Positions 1 to 9,100 of a DNA stretch of 60,459 nucleotides are shown here, one piece after another. Position numbers and translations under genes: made by a program. The stretch comes from Scatosoma sp045594025 (GTDB lineage: Bacteria > Bacillota > Clostridia > Christensenellales > Borkfalkiaceae), in the NCBI GenBank assembly GCA_045594025.1, contig JAZNXS010000028.1:1-60459 (forward strand), given 5' to 3'. The notes below the pieces were generated by a model. The model ran no database searches. It worked only from the letters and a program-made list of their open reading frames with translations, and had not been told where the DNA came from. Each line of letters opens with the position of its first letter. Within the stretch, counting starts at the first letter, position 1.

Positions 1-54
1 GATATGATACTTGCAATTCCACTTCGAATGTGCTAAACTATGTATGTCATTCAT
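1..54 (-). CDS. tnpA: IS200/IS605-family transposase TnpA (Y1 tyrosine transposase), 5' fragment
   Basis: Only the first 18 codons are present; the gene runs off the left edge. The visible peptide is MNDIHSLAHSKWNCKYHI. This fits the very conserved start of IS200-type transposases (S-L-x-H-x-K/A-W-N-C-K-Y-H-I), which normally continues with VFAPKYRRK. An excellent Shine-Dalgarno sequence, AAGGAGGA (63-70), lies 8 bases before the ATG at 54. The enzyme is a small HUH single-strand transposase that cuts and joins DNA at hairpin ends using one tyrosine; that residue lies outside the window. Whether the whole gene is intact cannot be told. The identification rests on a short but distinctive stretch. 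Confidence 0.8.
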   Translation of the reverse strand, partial: MNDIHSLAHSKWNCKYHI

Positions 55-159
55 TTTGAATGTCCTCCTTTTGGTTTTTATTTTGGGTTTGCAGACCTCA
101 ATTTATTATACCGAAAGGAATTTTTATTTTCAAGAATTATATGTTTAACATTTTCTGAA

Positions 160-178
160 CCCCGCGTCTAACGCGGGG
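160..178. repeat. GC-rich hairpin upstream of tnpA
   Basis: CCCCGCGT-CTA-ACGCGGGG is a perfect 8-bp stem with a 3-base loop. In IS200-group elements a subterminal hairpin is the transposase recognition site and can also stop transcription entering from outside. No T-run follows on the tnpA strand, so a role as IS end is favoured over a simple terminator. Confidence 0.6.
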
Positions 179-196
179 TATTCTTTATACAAAATA

Positions 197-222
197 AAAC
201 CGCCTTCTTATGAAGGCGGTTT
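197..222 (-). terminator. terminator of rny
   Basis: AAACCGCCTTC-TTAT-GAAGGCGGTTT forms a strong stem. T-rich runs follow on both strands, so it can work in both directions. It sits 14 bases after the rny stop codon. Confidence 0.9.
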
Positions 223-235
223 TTTATGTTTGAAT

Positions 236-1855
236 TTACTTCGCGTATTCAACGCCACGGAATTCACGAATAACGTTGACTTTGATCTGACCGGGATATT
301 CGAGTTCAGCTTCAATTTTCTTCGCGATATCCTTTGCAAGGAAGAGCGCTTGCGCATCGTCAACCTGTTCGGGCTTAACGATAACACGTACTTCTCTACC
401 CGCTTGGATAGCATAGCTCTTATCAACACCGTTAAAGCTGGATGCGATTTCTTCCAATCTTTCCAAACGCTTTACGTAGTTAGAACCCATTTCACGTCTT
501 GCGCCGGGGCGCGCGCCGGAAATTGCATCGGCTGCTTGAATAAGAACAGCTTCAATCGTCTTAGGCTCTACATCACCATGATGCGCCATAATCGCATTGA
601 CAATGTTTGCATTTTCCTTATACTTCTTCGCTAAGTCAGCACCGATTTGGATATGCGTACCCTCTTGTTCCTGATCCACAGCTTTACCGATATCGTGCAA
701 CAAGCCTGCGCGTTTTGCAAAGTTTACGTCCAACCCAAGCTCTGCAGCCATTTGCCCTGCGAGCATGGATACTTCAATGGAGTGCTTGTACACGTTTTGG
801 CCATAGCTCGTCCTAAACTTCAGGCGGCCGATCAGCTTAATCAGTTCGGGATGCAAACCGAAAATGCCTGCCTCAAATACAGCAGCTTCGCCTGCTTCCT
901 TGATCTGCATATCCATTTCACGGGTAACTTTTTCCACCGTTTCTTCAATACGGGCAGGGTGAATTCTACCATCGTTGATAAGCTTTTCCAAGGAAATCCT
1001 TGCGATTTCTCTTCTAACGGGATCAAACCCGGAAAGAATAACTACTTCAGGGGTATCATCGACAATCAACTCGATACCCGTCGCATTTTCCAACGCGCGA
1101 ATGTTTCTACCTTCTCTACCGATGATACGCGCTTTCATATCGTCATTAGGAAGAGGAACAACGGAAACCGTGATTTCCGAAGCCTGATCCGCTGCGCATT
1201 TTTGAATAGCGAGCGCGATTACTTTCTTTGCGTTGATATCTGCCTCGTCCTTTGCCTGCTGCTCCAAATTACGAACTTGAATAGCCACGTCATGACGGGT
1301 CTCTTCCAAAATCTCTTCCGTGAGAAGTTTTTTCGCTTCTTCACGAGTAAGCTGAGCAACCTTTTCAAGCTCTTGTACCATCAGTTCGTGCTGAGAGTTA
1401 AGCTTTTCCTGTAACTGCTCTACTTCTTCCTCTTTCTTTAAAAGGTTTTCTTTTTGCTGTTCCAACGCCTCCGATTTCTTATCGATTGCGTCTTCCTTTT
1501 GCGTTAAACGCTGTTCCATACGCTGAATTTCAGCTTTCTTTTCCTTTGTTTCACGCTCGAATTCGTTTCTTAATTTTAAATCCTGTTCCTTTGCTTCAAG
1601 CAACGCTTCTTTTAACGCGCGCTTGCTTTCTTCCTTGCCTTGGCCCTTAATGCGCTCAGCTTCCACCTCTGCGTCATCTACAATTTTCTTTGCTCTTTCA
1701 TTTGCAGAACCAAGCTTTTTCTTCGTCGTGTTCTCATAGAACAACCACGTAAGGGAAATACCCAAGACCAACGCTATCACTGCAGCGCCTGCAGCAATCG
1801 CAATTGTTACACCTGTGCTAGCCAGAAACAGGACGCTCAAATTAATCATGTGCAT
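236..1855 (-). CDS. rny: ribonuclease Y
   Basis: 539 residues, a usual length for RNase Y, the membrane-anchored endonuclease that starts decay and processing of many mRNAs in Gram-positive bacteria. Domains in order: one N-terminal membrane helix (about 9-40); a long charged coiled coil rich in E, K and Q (about 45-200); a KH RNA-binding domain with IIGREGRNIRALE (about 240-300); and an HD metal-binding domain with HDIGKAVD plus MAHHGD. All expected parts are present. It lies downstream of recA but is cut off from it by a terminator (2026-2057) and has its own near-consensus promoter at 1947-1975. The ATG at 1855 is preceded by GGAGG, which supports this start. Very sure identification. Confidence 0.97.
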   Translation of the reverse strand: MHMINLSVLFLASTGVTIAIAAGAAVIALVLGISLTWLFYENTTKKKLGSANERAKKIVDDAEVEAERIKGQGKEESKRALKEALLEAKEQDLKLRNEFERETKEKKAEIQRMEQRLTQKEDAIDKKSEALEQQKENLLKKEEEVEQLQEKLNSQHELMVQELEKVAQLTREEAKKLLTEEILEETRHDVAIQVRNLEQQAKDEADINAKKVIALAIQKCAADQASEITVSVVPLPNDDMKARIIGREGRNIRALENATGIELIVDDTPEVVILSGFDPVRREIARISLEKLINDGRIHPARIEETVEKVTREMDMQIKEAGEAAVFEAGIFGLHPELIKLIGRLKFRTSYGQNVYKHSIEVSMLAGQMAAELGLDVNFAKRAGLLHDIGKAVDQEQEGTHIQIGADLAKKYKENANIVNAIMAHHGDVEPKTIEAVLIQAADAISGARPGARREMGSNYVKRLERLEEIASSFNGVDKSYAIQAGREVRVIVKPEQVDDAQALFLAKDIAKKIEAELEYPGQIKVNVIREFRGVEYAK

Positions 1856-1903
1856 AGTTTGCGCCTCCTGTATAAAATTAGATTGATAAATCGATTATGT
1901 TCA

Positions 1904-1921
1904 CGGATTTGACAAAATCCG
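1904..1921 (-). other. small hairpin in the rny leader
   Basis: CGGATTT-TGTC-AAATCCG on the minus strand gives a 7-bp stem with a 4-base loop, between the rny promoter and its ribosome-binding site. It could affect transcript stability or autoregulation; this is inference only. Confidence 0.45.
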
Positions 1922-1946
1922 ACCTATAATTTTTTCTATCAACTCT

Positions 1947-1975
1947 ATTTTACAATATATTTATAGAAAAGTCAA
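1947..1975 (-). promoter_or_regulatory. sigma-A promoter of rny
   Basis: TTGACT (1970-1975), a 17-base spacer, then TAAAAT (1947-1952). The transcript would start near 1940, giving a leader of about 85 bases before rny. Confidence 0.8.
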
Positions 1976-2025
1976 TTGTTTGATGGAAAATTGTTACTGT
2001 AACACGCAAATTATTTCGTAGAAAT

Positions 2026-2057
2026 AAAAACGGAACAACCTTACGTTGCTCCGTTTT
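2026..2057 (-). terminator. terminator of the ftsK-recA unit
   Basis: A long stem of the form AAAACGGA-CAAC / GTTG-TCCGTTTT with one mismatch, followed by TTTTTATTT on the minus strand, starts 11 bases after the recA stop codon. Confidence 0.88.
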
Positions 2058-2067
2058 TTAAATACGC

Positions 2068-3093
2068 TTATTCTTCGGATTCTTCTACCGTAACGCCTCT
2101 TGCCGCGTCACGGATTTTTTGTTCGATTTCCGCCTTGACTTCAGGATTTTCCTTCAAGTACAAGCGCAACTTTTCACGTCCTTGCGCAATCTTATTGCCG
2201 TTATAGCTAAAGAACGAGCCACTCTTTGCGATGATATCGTACTGAACGCCCATATCCATGATACAGCCTTCTTGTGAAATCCCTTCGCCAAATACGATAT
2301 CAAATTCCGCCTGACGGAACGGGGGCGCAAGTTTGTTTTTAACAACTTTCGCCTTCGTTCTATTGCCCATTGCGCCGTCTGCGTCTTTCAACGTATCCAT
2401 CTTACGGATATCCAAACGCATACTTGCATAGAACTTCAACGCTTTACCGCCGGGGGTCGTTTCAGGGTTACCGAACATAATACCAACCTTTTCACGCAGC
2501 TGGTTGATGAAGATAACACACGTCTTGGACTTGTTAACGATTGCCGTCAACTTTCTAAGCGCTTGCGACATCAAACGAGCCTGCAAACCTACGTGCGTAT
2601 CACCCATGTCCCCTTCGATTTCCGCTTTCGGCGTGAGCGCCGCAACAGAGTCGACTACGATAATATCCACCGCAGAGCTTCTTACAAGCGCGTCGGTAAT
2701 ATCTAATGCTTGTTCCCCTGTATCAGGTTGGGAAACGTACAATTCATCCAAATTTACCCCTAATTTCTTCGCATAAACGGGATCAAGCGCATGTTCTGCG
2801 TCGATAAACGCGGCTACACCGCCCATCTTTTGCGCTTCCGCAATCGCGTGCAACGCAACCGTCGTCTTACCCGAGGATTCAGGGCCGTAAATTTCTATAA
2901 TTCTACCGCGCGGGAAACCGCCTACACCAAGCGCAAGGTCAAGCGTAAGACAGCCGCTGGGGATTACTTCAATTTCCGTATTGCCCGCATCATCGCCAAG
3001 ACGCATAATCGAGCCCTTGCCGTACTGCTTTTCAATCTGCATCAATACGGCGTCGAGCGCTTTTAATTTTTCATTGTTTTTCTCGTTTGCCAT
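2068..3093 (-). CDS. recA: recombinase RecA
   Basis: 341 residues from the ATG at 3093 (MANEKNNEKL). RecA coats single-stranded DNA, drives strand exchange and activates LexA self-cleavage. Visible motifs: Walker A GPESSGKTT, the MAW-type segment GGVAAFIDAEHALDP, Walker B IIVVDSVAALTPKAEIEGDMGD, the L2 region FINQLREKVGIMFGNPETTPGGKALKFYAS, and an acidic C-terminus (EESEE). An in-frame ATG six codons upstream (3111) overlaps the ribosome-binding site (GAGGAG), so the downstream ATG, 10 bases after that site, is preferred. It is the last gene of the ftsK-rimO-pgsA-cinA-recA run, 24 bases after cinA. cinA-recA linkage is common in Gram-positive bacteria. No LexA box is seen before it. Confidence 0.98.
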   Translation of the reverse strand: MANEKNNEKLKALDAVLMQIEKQYGKGSIMRLGDDAGNTEIEVIPSGCLTLDLALGVGGFPRGRIIEIYGPESSGKTTVALHAIAEAQKMGGVAAFIDAEHALDPVYAKKLGVNLDELYVSQPDTGEQALDITDALVRSSAVDIIVVDSVAALTPKAEIEGDMGDTHVGLQARLMSQALRKLTAIVNKSKTCVIFINQLREKVGIMFGNPETTPGGKALKFYASMRLDIRKMDTLKDADGAMGNRTKAKVVKNKLAPPFRQAEFDIVFGEGISQEGCIMDMGVQYDIIAKSGSFFSYNGNKIAQGREKLRLYLKENPEVKAEIEQKIRDAARGVTVEESEE

Positions 3094-3117
3094 TATATCT
3101 ATACTCCTCATTATTTT

Positions 3118-4188
3118 TTACTGTTTTAACATCTTATACGCTTGAAATAACGCATAATTGATTGCTTTTTCCGTAATATCTTTACGGCTACCGTCAAAAC
3201 GATACTGGTATACGCAAATCCGTTCTTTTGTTCCCACAGCGATATAACACAAGCCCACGGGCAATAGGGAACGATCGGTTTTAGGCCCTGCTAACCCCGT
3301 TGTGGAAATTGCAATATCGCAATCCCCCGTATTCAGTAGTCCTAACGCCATCTCATACGCCGTCTTTTCCGACACGGCGCCCAAAGAGCCAAGTGTATAC
3401 GAAGAAACCCCAAGTCTCTTCATTTTCGAGCGCTCATCATACGTATTCAATCCCTCGAAATACACCTCACTCGCCCCCGAAACGGAAACGATTCGTCTTG
3501 CTAAGCCGCCCCCTGTAAAAGATTCTGCTACGCTGAGTTTTTTACCGCGAAGCTTTAAGAGCGTCACCAACTGATTTTCGATAGGAATGTCGTCCAACGC
3601 ATACATGGTACCGTCCAACCCTTCGGCAAACAGCCGTAATAATTCATCGACGAGCATCTTTGGCGTATGATTGTCATAAATCAACTCAATGATGTCTTCA
3701 TCGTATTTTCTAAGGTGATTGAGACAAATATTTCCACCGCCGAGCCGTTTAGCCTCCGCCAAAAGATTTTCAACGTGCACGCTTCCTGCCCCGATGGAAC
3801 GAAGAACGATTCTATCTGTCTTTATCCCGTATTTTTGTTGCAAATACGGAACGCAAACGTTTTTTACGTATTCTTTGCCTTCGCAATCTTCCGAAAGAAA
3901 ACATACTACGGTTTGCCCGTCGTCGTGTATATTTCCTTGCGTGATGCCCATTGAAAATAAAGCCTTAATCAAAGGCAACGCCGCTTGATTTGCCACAACA
4001 AATACGTTTTGATAGCTTTGCCGCAAACTTGCAATGCTGTCTTTTACAGTTTGTTCGTTATATTCGGACAATATACGAAGTTCATCGAACGCATAACCGT
4101 TGAGAAAAAGCTCGTCCAAAACCGCAGTTGCTCCATCATCGGGCAATGCGTTGACGTTTTTCCTCAATAGCATGCATGCGTTCTTCAT
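3118..4188 (-). CDS. cinA: CinA-like protein (nicotinamide-nucleotide amidase domain), divergent
   Basis: 356 residues, shorter than the roughly 410 of typical CinA. The C-terminal half (about 205-356) is the PncC/CinA amidase domain that deamidates nicotinamide mononucleotide: AESFTGGGLARRIVSVSGAS corresponds to the usual AES-C-TGG, and TGLAGPKTDRSLLPVGLCYIA to the usual TGIAGP-GG. The Cys to Phe and GG to KT changes sit in otherwise very conserved motifs. The N-terminal half occupies the place of the MoCF/ADP-ribose pyrophosphatase domain but lacks a clear GDELL-G motif and looks degenerate. A good ribosome-binding site (AGAGGT) precedes the ATG at 4188. The gene is 11 bases after pgsA and before recA. 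Family is certain; activity of either half is uncertain. Confidence 0.88.
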   Translation of the reverse strand: MKNACMLLRKNVNALPDDGATAVLDELFLNGYAFDELRILSEYNEQTVKDSIASLRQSYQNVFVVANQAALPLIKALFSMGITQGNIHDDGQTVVCFLSEDCEGKEYVKNVCVPYLQQKYGIKTDRIVLRSIGAGSVHVENLLAEAKRLGGGNICLNHLRKYDEDIIELIYDNHTPKMLVDELLRLFAEGLDGTMYALDDIPIENQLVTLLKLRGKKLSVAESFTGGGLARRIVSVSGASEVYFEGLNTYDERSKMKRLGVSSYTLGSLGAVSEKTAYEMALGLLNTGDCDIAISTTGLAGPKTDRSLLPVGLCYIAVGTKERICVYQYRFDGSRKDITEKAINYALFQAYKMLKQ

Positions 4189-4199
4189 AAATCTACCTC

Positions 4200-4823
4200 T
4201 TAGTTATCTTTAAGCACCTGCTTATTCTTTACAACGTAAGAAATTCCCGATACGATCGTCAAAACGGTTGCCACTGCAAACAGCGCAAGCCCAATCCACG
4301 TTACGTAAGTAGCCCAAGGTACAGCGTATTCCATCGGCGTTACGTCTGCAATGCCGCCTGCCAAAATCAACACGAAAATCGCTGCATCCTGACATGCCGT
4401 CTTGTATTTACCAAGCTTTTCCGCTGCCATGATAATCCCGTTTGCCGCTGCAATTTGACGGAATGCGCTGATAATCAGCTCTCTTGCCATAATGATACAG
4501 ATGCAAATTGTCGTAGCCACGTAAATCCCCTCGCAAGCTGCGCCCAGCGTTGCAAAAATACTATTTTTCATGGTGAGAATCAAAATCATCGCTGTCGAAA
4601 CAAGCACTTTATCCGCAATGGGATCAAGGAATTTTCCAAGATTTGTTACCAAACCTCTGGAACGTGCGATATGCCCGTCAATAAAATCTGTGCAAGCAGC
4701 CAAAACAAAGATGATTGCAGCAATACCGTATGCAAACGGCAGGATTCCGTCTAAGAAAAAGACGAGCACGAATACGGGAATCATGAAAATTCTCGTCAAC
4801 GTAATTTTGTTGGGTAAATTCAT
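4200..4823 (-). CDS. pgsA: CDP-diacylglycerol-glycerol-3-phosphate 3-phosphatidyltransferase
   Basis: 207 residues, an integral membrane enzyme that makes phosphatidylglycerol phosphate, the committed step to phosphatidylglycerol and cardiolipin. It carries the CDP-alcohol phosphotransferase signature D-x2-D-G-x2-A-R-x8-G-x3-D-x3-D, read here as D-F-I-D-G-H-I-A-R, then GKFLDPIADK (about 46-72). The N-terminus MNLPNKITLTRI is typical of PgsA. Several hydrophobic helices follow. Only 2 bases separate it from the stop codon of rimO, so the two are probably translated together. The order rimO-pgsA-cinA-recA is common in Firmicutes. Confidence 0.95.
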   Translation of the reverse strand: MNLPNKITLTRIFMIPVFVLVFFLDGILPFAYGIAAIIFVLAACTDFIDGHIARSRGLVTNLGKFLDPIADKVLVSTAMILILTMKNSIFATLGAACEGIYVATTICICIIMARELIISAFRQIAAANGIIMAAEKLGKYKTACQDAAIFVLILAGGIADVTPMEYAVPWATYVTWIGLALFAVATVLTIVSGISYVVKNKQVLKDN

Positions 4824-4825
4824 AA

Positions 4826-6163
4826 TCAGATTTCTCCTTCATAAGTTTCTGTATGTCCGTATAAATCGTAGCAATCTGCGCTGTCGACGAATACTTTATA
4901 CGTTTCGCCTTGCATAGCTTCCCCTGCATAGAAATATACCTTTCCGTCGATATCGGGAGCGCTAAAGTACGCCCTACCGACAAAACAACCTTTTTCATAA
5001 TCGATTCCATCGCAAAGTACTTCCAGTTCCTTTCCGACAAAACTCTCTAAAATAACTTTTGAAATTTTCGCCTGCGCTTCATACAGCGCTTTTACGCGGC
5101 GTTTTTTCGTAGCGTGGTGAATGTGACCTTTCATACGATATGCGCCCGTATCCGGCTCCTTAGAGTACGCAAAAAAACCGCAGTTGATCAATTTTGCCTC
5201 TTCGATAAAGGACTTCATGGCCTCAAATTCCTCTTCCGTCTCGCTGGGGAAACCAGAAATAAACGTGGAACGAATCGCAATGTTCGGAATTGCTTTTCGC
5301 AACGTCTCAAACAGCTTCAAATAGCTTTCCCGAGTACCTTTGCGGTTCATCAGCTTCAACACACGGTTTTCCGAATGTTGCAGAGGAATATCCATATATT
5401 TAAGGATCTTTTCGTTGTTTGCGATTTCATGTATCAATGCTTCATCAATGACGTCGGGATAGCAATACAGCAAACGAATTTTACGGATATTATCCAACGC
5501 AGAAAGCTTTTGCAATAGCTCTACAAAGCAGTTTTTTCCGTATAAATCCTCGCCGTAACGCGTCGTATCCTGCGCCACAAGGATAAGCTCTGCAATATCC
5601 CCAAGCTCTTCTGCTTCTTTCAGCAATTCCTCCATGGGATAAGAACGGTATTTTCCGCGAATTTTCGGGATTAAGCAATACGTACAATGATTATAGCACC
5701 CATCTGCGATTTTTAAATACGCATAATGCTCATCCGTGGTCAAAACGCGGCTTTGCAGGTAGCCGTCCTGCCCTTTTCCAACGTAATTTAAGCGTTCTCC
5801 ATTTTGATAGGAAGTCTCCAACGCTTCGAATATCTTTTCGTAATCGTTTATTCCCAAAAAGACGTCCGCCTCCTGCAAAGGCAGGAATAATTCGTCGATA
5901 AACTTCTGCGGAAGACAGCCTGTCACCACAAGCTTTTCTAAACTACCGCTTTTATAATCCGCACATTCGAGTATCGTCTCAATCGCCTCCTCCCTTGCCG
6001 ATTGCAAAAAGGCGCAGGTGTTGACAATGACGATTTGCGCCTTGGAAAGATCGTCGGTAAGGCGATACCCCCTATCTTTGATCAATCCAAGCAGCTTTTC
6101 CGAATCCACACGGTTTTTATCGCATCCGAGGGAAATTACCCCGAATAATTTTTTCGATAACAT
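4826..6163 (-). CDS. rimO: ribosomal protein S12 methylthiotransferase RimO
   Basis: 445 residues, full length. A radical-SAM iron-sulfur enzyme that adds a methylthio group to an aspartate of ribosomal protein S12 (encoded here by rpsL at 37.3-37.7 kb). Parts in order: N-terminal methylthiotransferase domain beginning ISLGCDKNRVDSE with its cluster cysteines (NTCAF, VTGCLPQ); the radical-SAM motif CYNHCTYC near residue 155; and a C-terminal TRAM domain. The CDKNRVDSE start and the overall layout point to RimO over MiaB. Lies 30 bases after ftsK in the same unit. Confidence 0.95.
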   Translation of the reverse strand: MLSKKLFGVISLGCDKNRVDSEKLLGLIKDRGYRLTDDLSKAQIVIVNTCAFLQSAREEAIETILECADYKSGSLEKLVVTGCLPQKFIDELFLPLQEADVFLGINDYEKIFEALETSYQNGERLNYVGKGQDGYLQSRVLTTDEHYAYLKIADGCYNHCTYCLIPKIRGKYRSYPMEELLKEAEELGDIAELILVAQDTTRYGEDLYGKNCFVELLQKLSALDNIRKIRLLYCYPDVIDEALIHEIANNEKILKYMDIPLQHSENRVLKLMNRKGTRESYLKLFETLRKAIPNIAIRSTFISGFPSETEEEFEAMKSFIEEAKLINCGFFAYSKEPDTGAYRMKGHIHHATKKRRVKALYEAQAKISKVILESFVGKELEVLCDGIDYEKGCFVGRAYFSAPDIDGKVYFYAGEAMQGETYKVFVDSADCYDLYGHTETYEGEI

Positions 6164-6192
6164 TTGTTTTCCTTTGCTTTTTTTAATTTTTC

Positions 6193-9100
6193 TTACAGAG
6201 GACCGTATTTACTTTCAAAATCCTCTTTGCTAATCAATACCTTTCTCGCTTTCGCGCCGTCGAATGCAGAAATATAACCCATATCTTCCATCCATTCAAT
6301 AATCTTCCCTGCGCGATTGTAACCCGCGGAGCATTTACGCTGAATCATGGAAATAGACGCGCTACCACTGATGATAACGTGGCGCAACGCTTCAATGTAC
6401 ATAGGATCGATTTCCCCCTTGTCACCCGACGCAGGATCGTCCGTAGTCATACGCGTATTGTTGATATATGCAGTAGCTTCTTCATCGTAATAAGCCTCGT
6501 TATTCGCCTTGATGAAGTTGACCACTTTCTGGGAATCACTGGGCGAAATAAACGCGCTCTGTACACGGATAGGAATACGCGTACCAGGCATTGAATACAG
6601 GAAGTCGCCCTTGCCAAGCAAGTTTTGCGCACCCGATTGATCGAGAATAACACGGGAATCGACGTCGGACGCCACCCCGAATGCAATACGGGTGGAAAGA
6701 TTGCTCTTGATAACGCCCGTGATAACGTCTGCGGAAGGACGTTGCGTAGCAACGATCAAATGAATACCTGCCGCGCGCGCTTTTTGCGTAAGGTTTTGAA
6801 TTTTATCTTCGATATCCTTCTTCGCCGCCAACATTAAATCGGCAAGCTCGTCAATGATGATAACGATTTTAGGTAAACGCTCGTTCTTTTCCAACTGCTC
6901 GTTGTACTGATCGAGGTTAACCACGTACTTACCCGAACGGCTCATTTGTTCAAACAGACCGTAACGGCGGTTCATTTCGCCGATCGCCCAATTCAAACTC
7001 TGCACCGCTTTATTAACGTCCGTAATGATTTCATTGATCATCAAGTGCGGTAAGTTGTTATAAAGTACGAATTCCGTTTTCTTAGGATCGATCAAAATTA
7101 AACGCAATTCTTCAGGGGAATATTTATAGATCATACTGATGATCAAAGATCCTAAGAATACGCTCTTACCCGAACCGGACGAACCTGCCACGAGCATGTG
7201 GATCATCTTAGAAATATCCCCGTACACTTTTACGTTTGCTACGTCCTTACCCATCGCGAACATCAAAGAGCTCTTCGCTGCATTGACGAACGTATCCCCC
7301 GAAAGCATACAGCCGAGCTGGACGAACTGTCTTTCCTTGTTAGGAACTTCGATACTGACTACACCGTCTTCATAGTTGGGATAAATATTTACGCCGCTAG
7401 AATGCAAGCTGATTGCAATCGATTGATCTAACGCAACTACTTTTCTCGGCGCAACGTTTCTGGGTAATGCTACGTTATAGCGCGTAACGGTAGGACCGAA
7501 CGTAACCGAAGCAATCGTAGCGCCCATTACCTTAAAATCTTCAAGCGTAGCGATAATATCTTGCTTGGTTTGCTCTACCTCTTCCTCGTTTTGCGCAGGC
7601 TCGACGTCTCTGCAATCAAAATCGTCGAGAGGCACTCTCTTATACGGTCTGATAATTCTGGGTTTCGGAGGTTCAGGTTGCTTAGGCTCGGGCGCTTTTA
7701 CAGGCTCTGCCTTGGGAGGTTCTGCCCCTCTTCCTAAATCTCTGCTGCCAAAGCCCATCGTGGGCTCTTCTACCCCCCTGCGAGAGGTGGGTTCTTCTAC
7801 CACTCCGCGCGAGGTGGACTCGATATCAAAATTCCCTCTACGTCCACTATCTTCCGATTCCAACGTATAAGGATCGCTCTTTTCCTCTTCATCAAAAATA
7901 TGTAAGCCGCCTGCACTGCGCGAGCTATCGCGAGGAAGCTCTTCTTCCCCTCTGCCACGTGCCCCAAAACCTCTGTCGATTTCAGTCGACTCTTCTTGAG
8001 CAGGCGTTTCATCGAAATAACTATCGCGTGTTCTCGGCGATTCCTTCTCCCCAAACAAACGAGGATTTTCGGGCGAAAATAAATTCATGTAATCGTGACG
8101 TCTATAATCCGTTTGCGGTTTTTCTTCCTGCTTCGGTTCTTCATTCAGCGTATACGGATCGTCTTTCGGTTCCTCTACGGTAGGCTCGTCAAAGATAGGA
8201 TAGGACACAGGTTCTTGACGAACGGGTTTTTCCTCTTCCACGTAAGGCATCGGCTCGATGATAGGTTCTTCCTCCTCGAAAGCTTCCTCATAAGTCTTTT
8301 CCTCAGGTTGCGAATAGGAATTGCCGCCTACAACCGTCATAGGAGGACGAGTTTCCTCGTTGTTTACGTCGTTTTGATAAGCTTCCGTATAGGAAGGCAC
8401 GTAGCCCGTTTCCGCAGGATCTGCGCAAGGACGGGTATTCGCGCTGGAATTTGGATTAAACAGCAAATTTCTTCTAAAATTTTCTGCAGGATCACCGCCA
8501 AAAAGAATTTCACGGCTGTCTTGCGTCTTGGGCTGAGAATATGGCCTATCCTGCAACATTTCAGGTTTTCCAAACGGGGAATAAGAATCGTCAACCGGCG
8601 CAGAAGGATTTTCTCTTTCACGAAGGCTAACACCGGGTTTTTGCGTAACTTCAGGACGAATGCCTGCATACGGATTCTGCGCTACGCGCGCGCCTTGTTG
8701 TGTCGGTTGTTGTACAGGCTGTTTTACAGGCTGTTCCGCATACGTAACCTTCTCCTCTTTTACCCTTACTTCTTTTGCTTTGGGAGGATTTTTCAACGCC
8801 AAAACACAAAGATAAACAAAGAACGCGGTAAACAGCGAAAATAAAACGATTGCACCGATATTAGACATGACCGCTACTACGCCGTACACAATCAAACCGC
8901 CGATTACGCCTGCAACCGTGGAGGCAGGAAAGCTTGTCCCGGCGAGGAAACAATATCCAACGTACCCCCCCTCTTTTACGCGGTTAAAATCGACCGCCGT
9001 ATGTACAATCAATGCCACGAAGACGCAAGCGATTACAAGGCAAGCGACAAAACGTCTGTTTTTCACCAAACGCTTCCCGATTAAGCCCATGATTGATAAG

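Larger units (their letters stand above)
1..180 (-). mobile_element. left end of an IS200/IS605-family element
   Basis: The segment contains the 5' end of a tnpA-type transposase reading out of the window and, upstream of it, a GC-rich hairpin of the kind found near the ends of IS200-group elements. The element would have inserted directly behind the rny terminator hairpin at 197-222. IS200-group elements are single-stranded-DNA transposons without terminal inverted repeats, so no exact boundary can be drawn; about position 180-195 is inferred from the hairpin and the neighbouring terminator. Confidence 0.7.

Noticed and set aside
3094..3111. Upstream start codon for recA
   Set aside because: The ATG at 3111 overlaps the GAGGAG ribosome-binding site of the ATG at 3093, so the longer form is unlikely.
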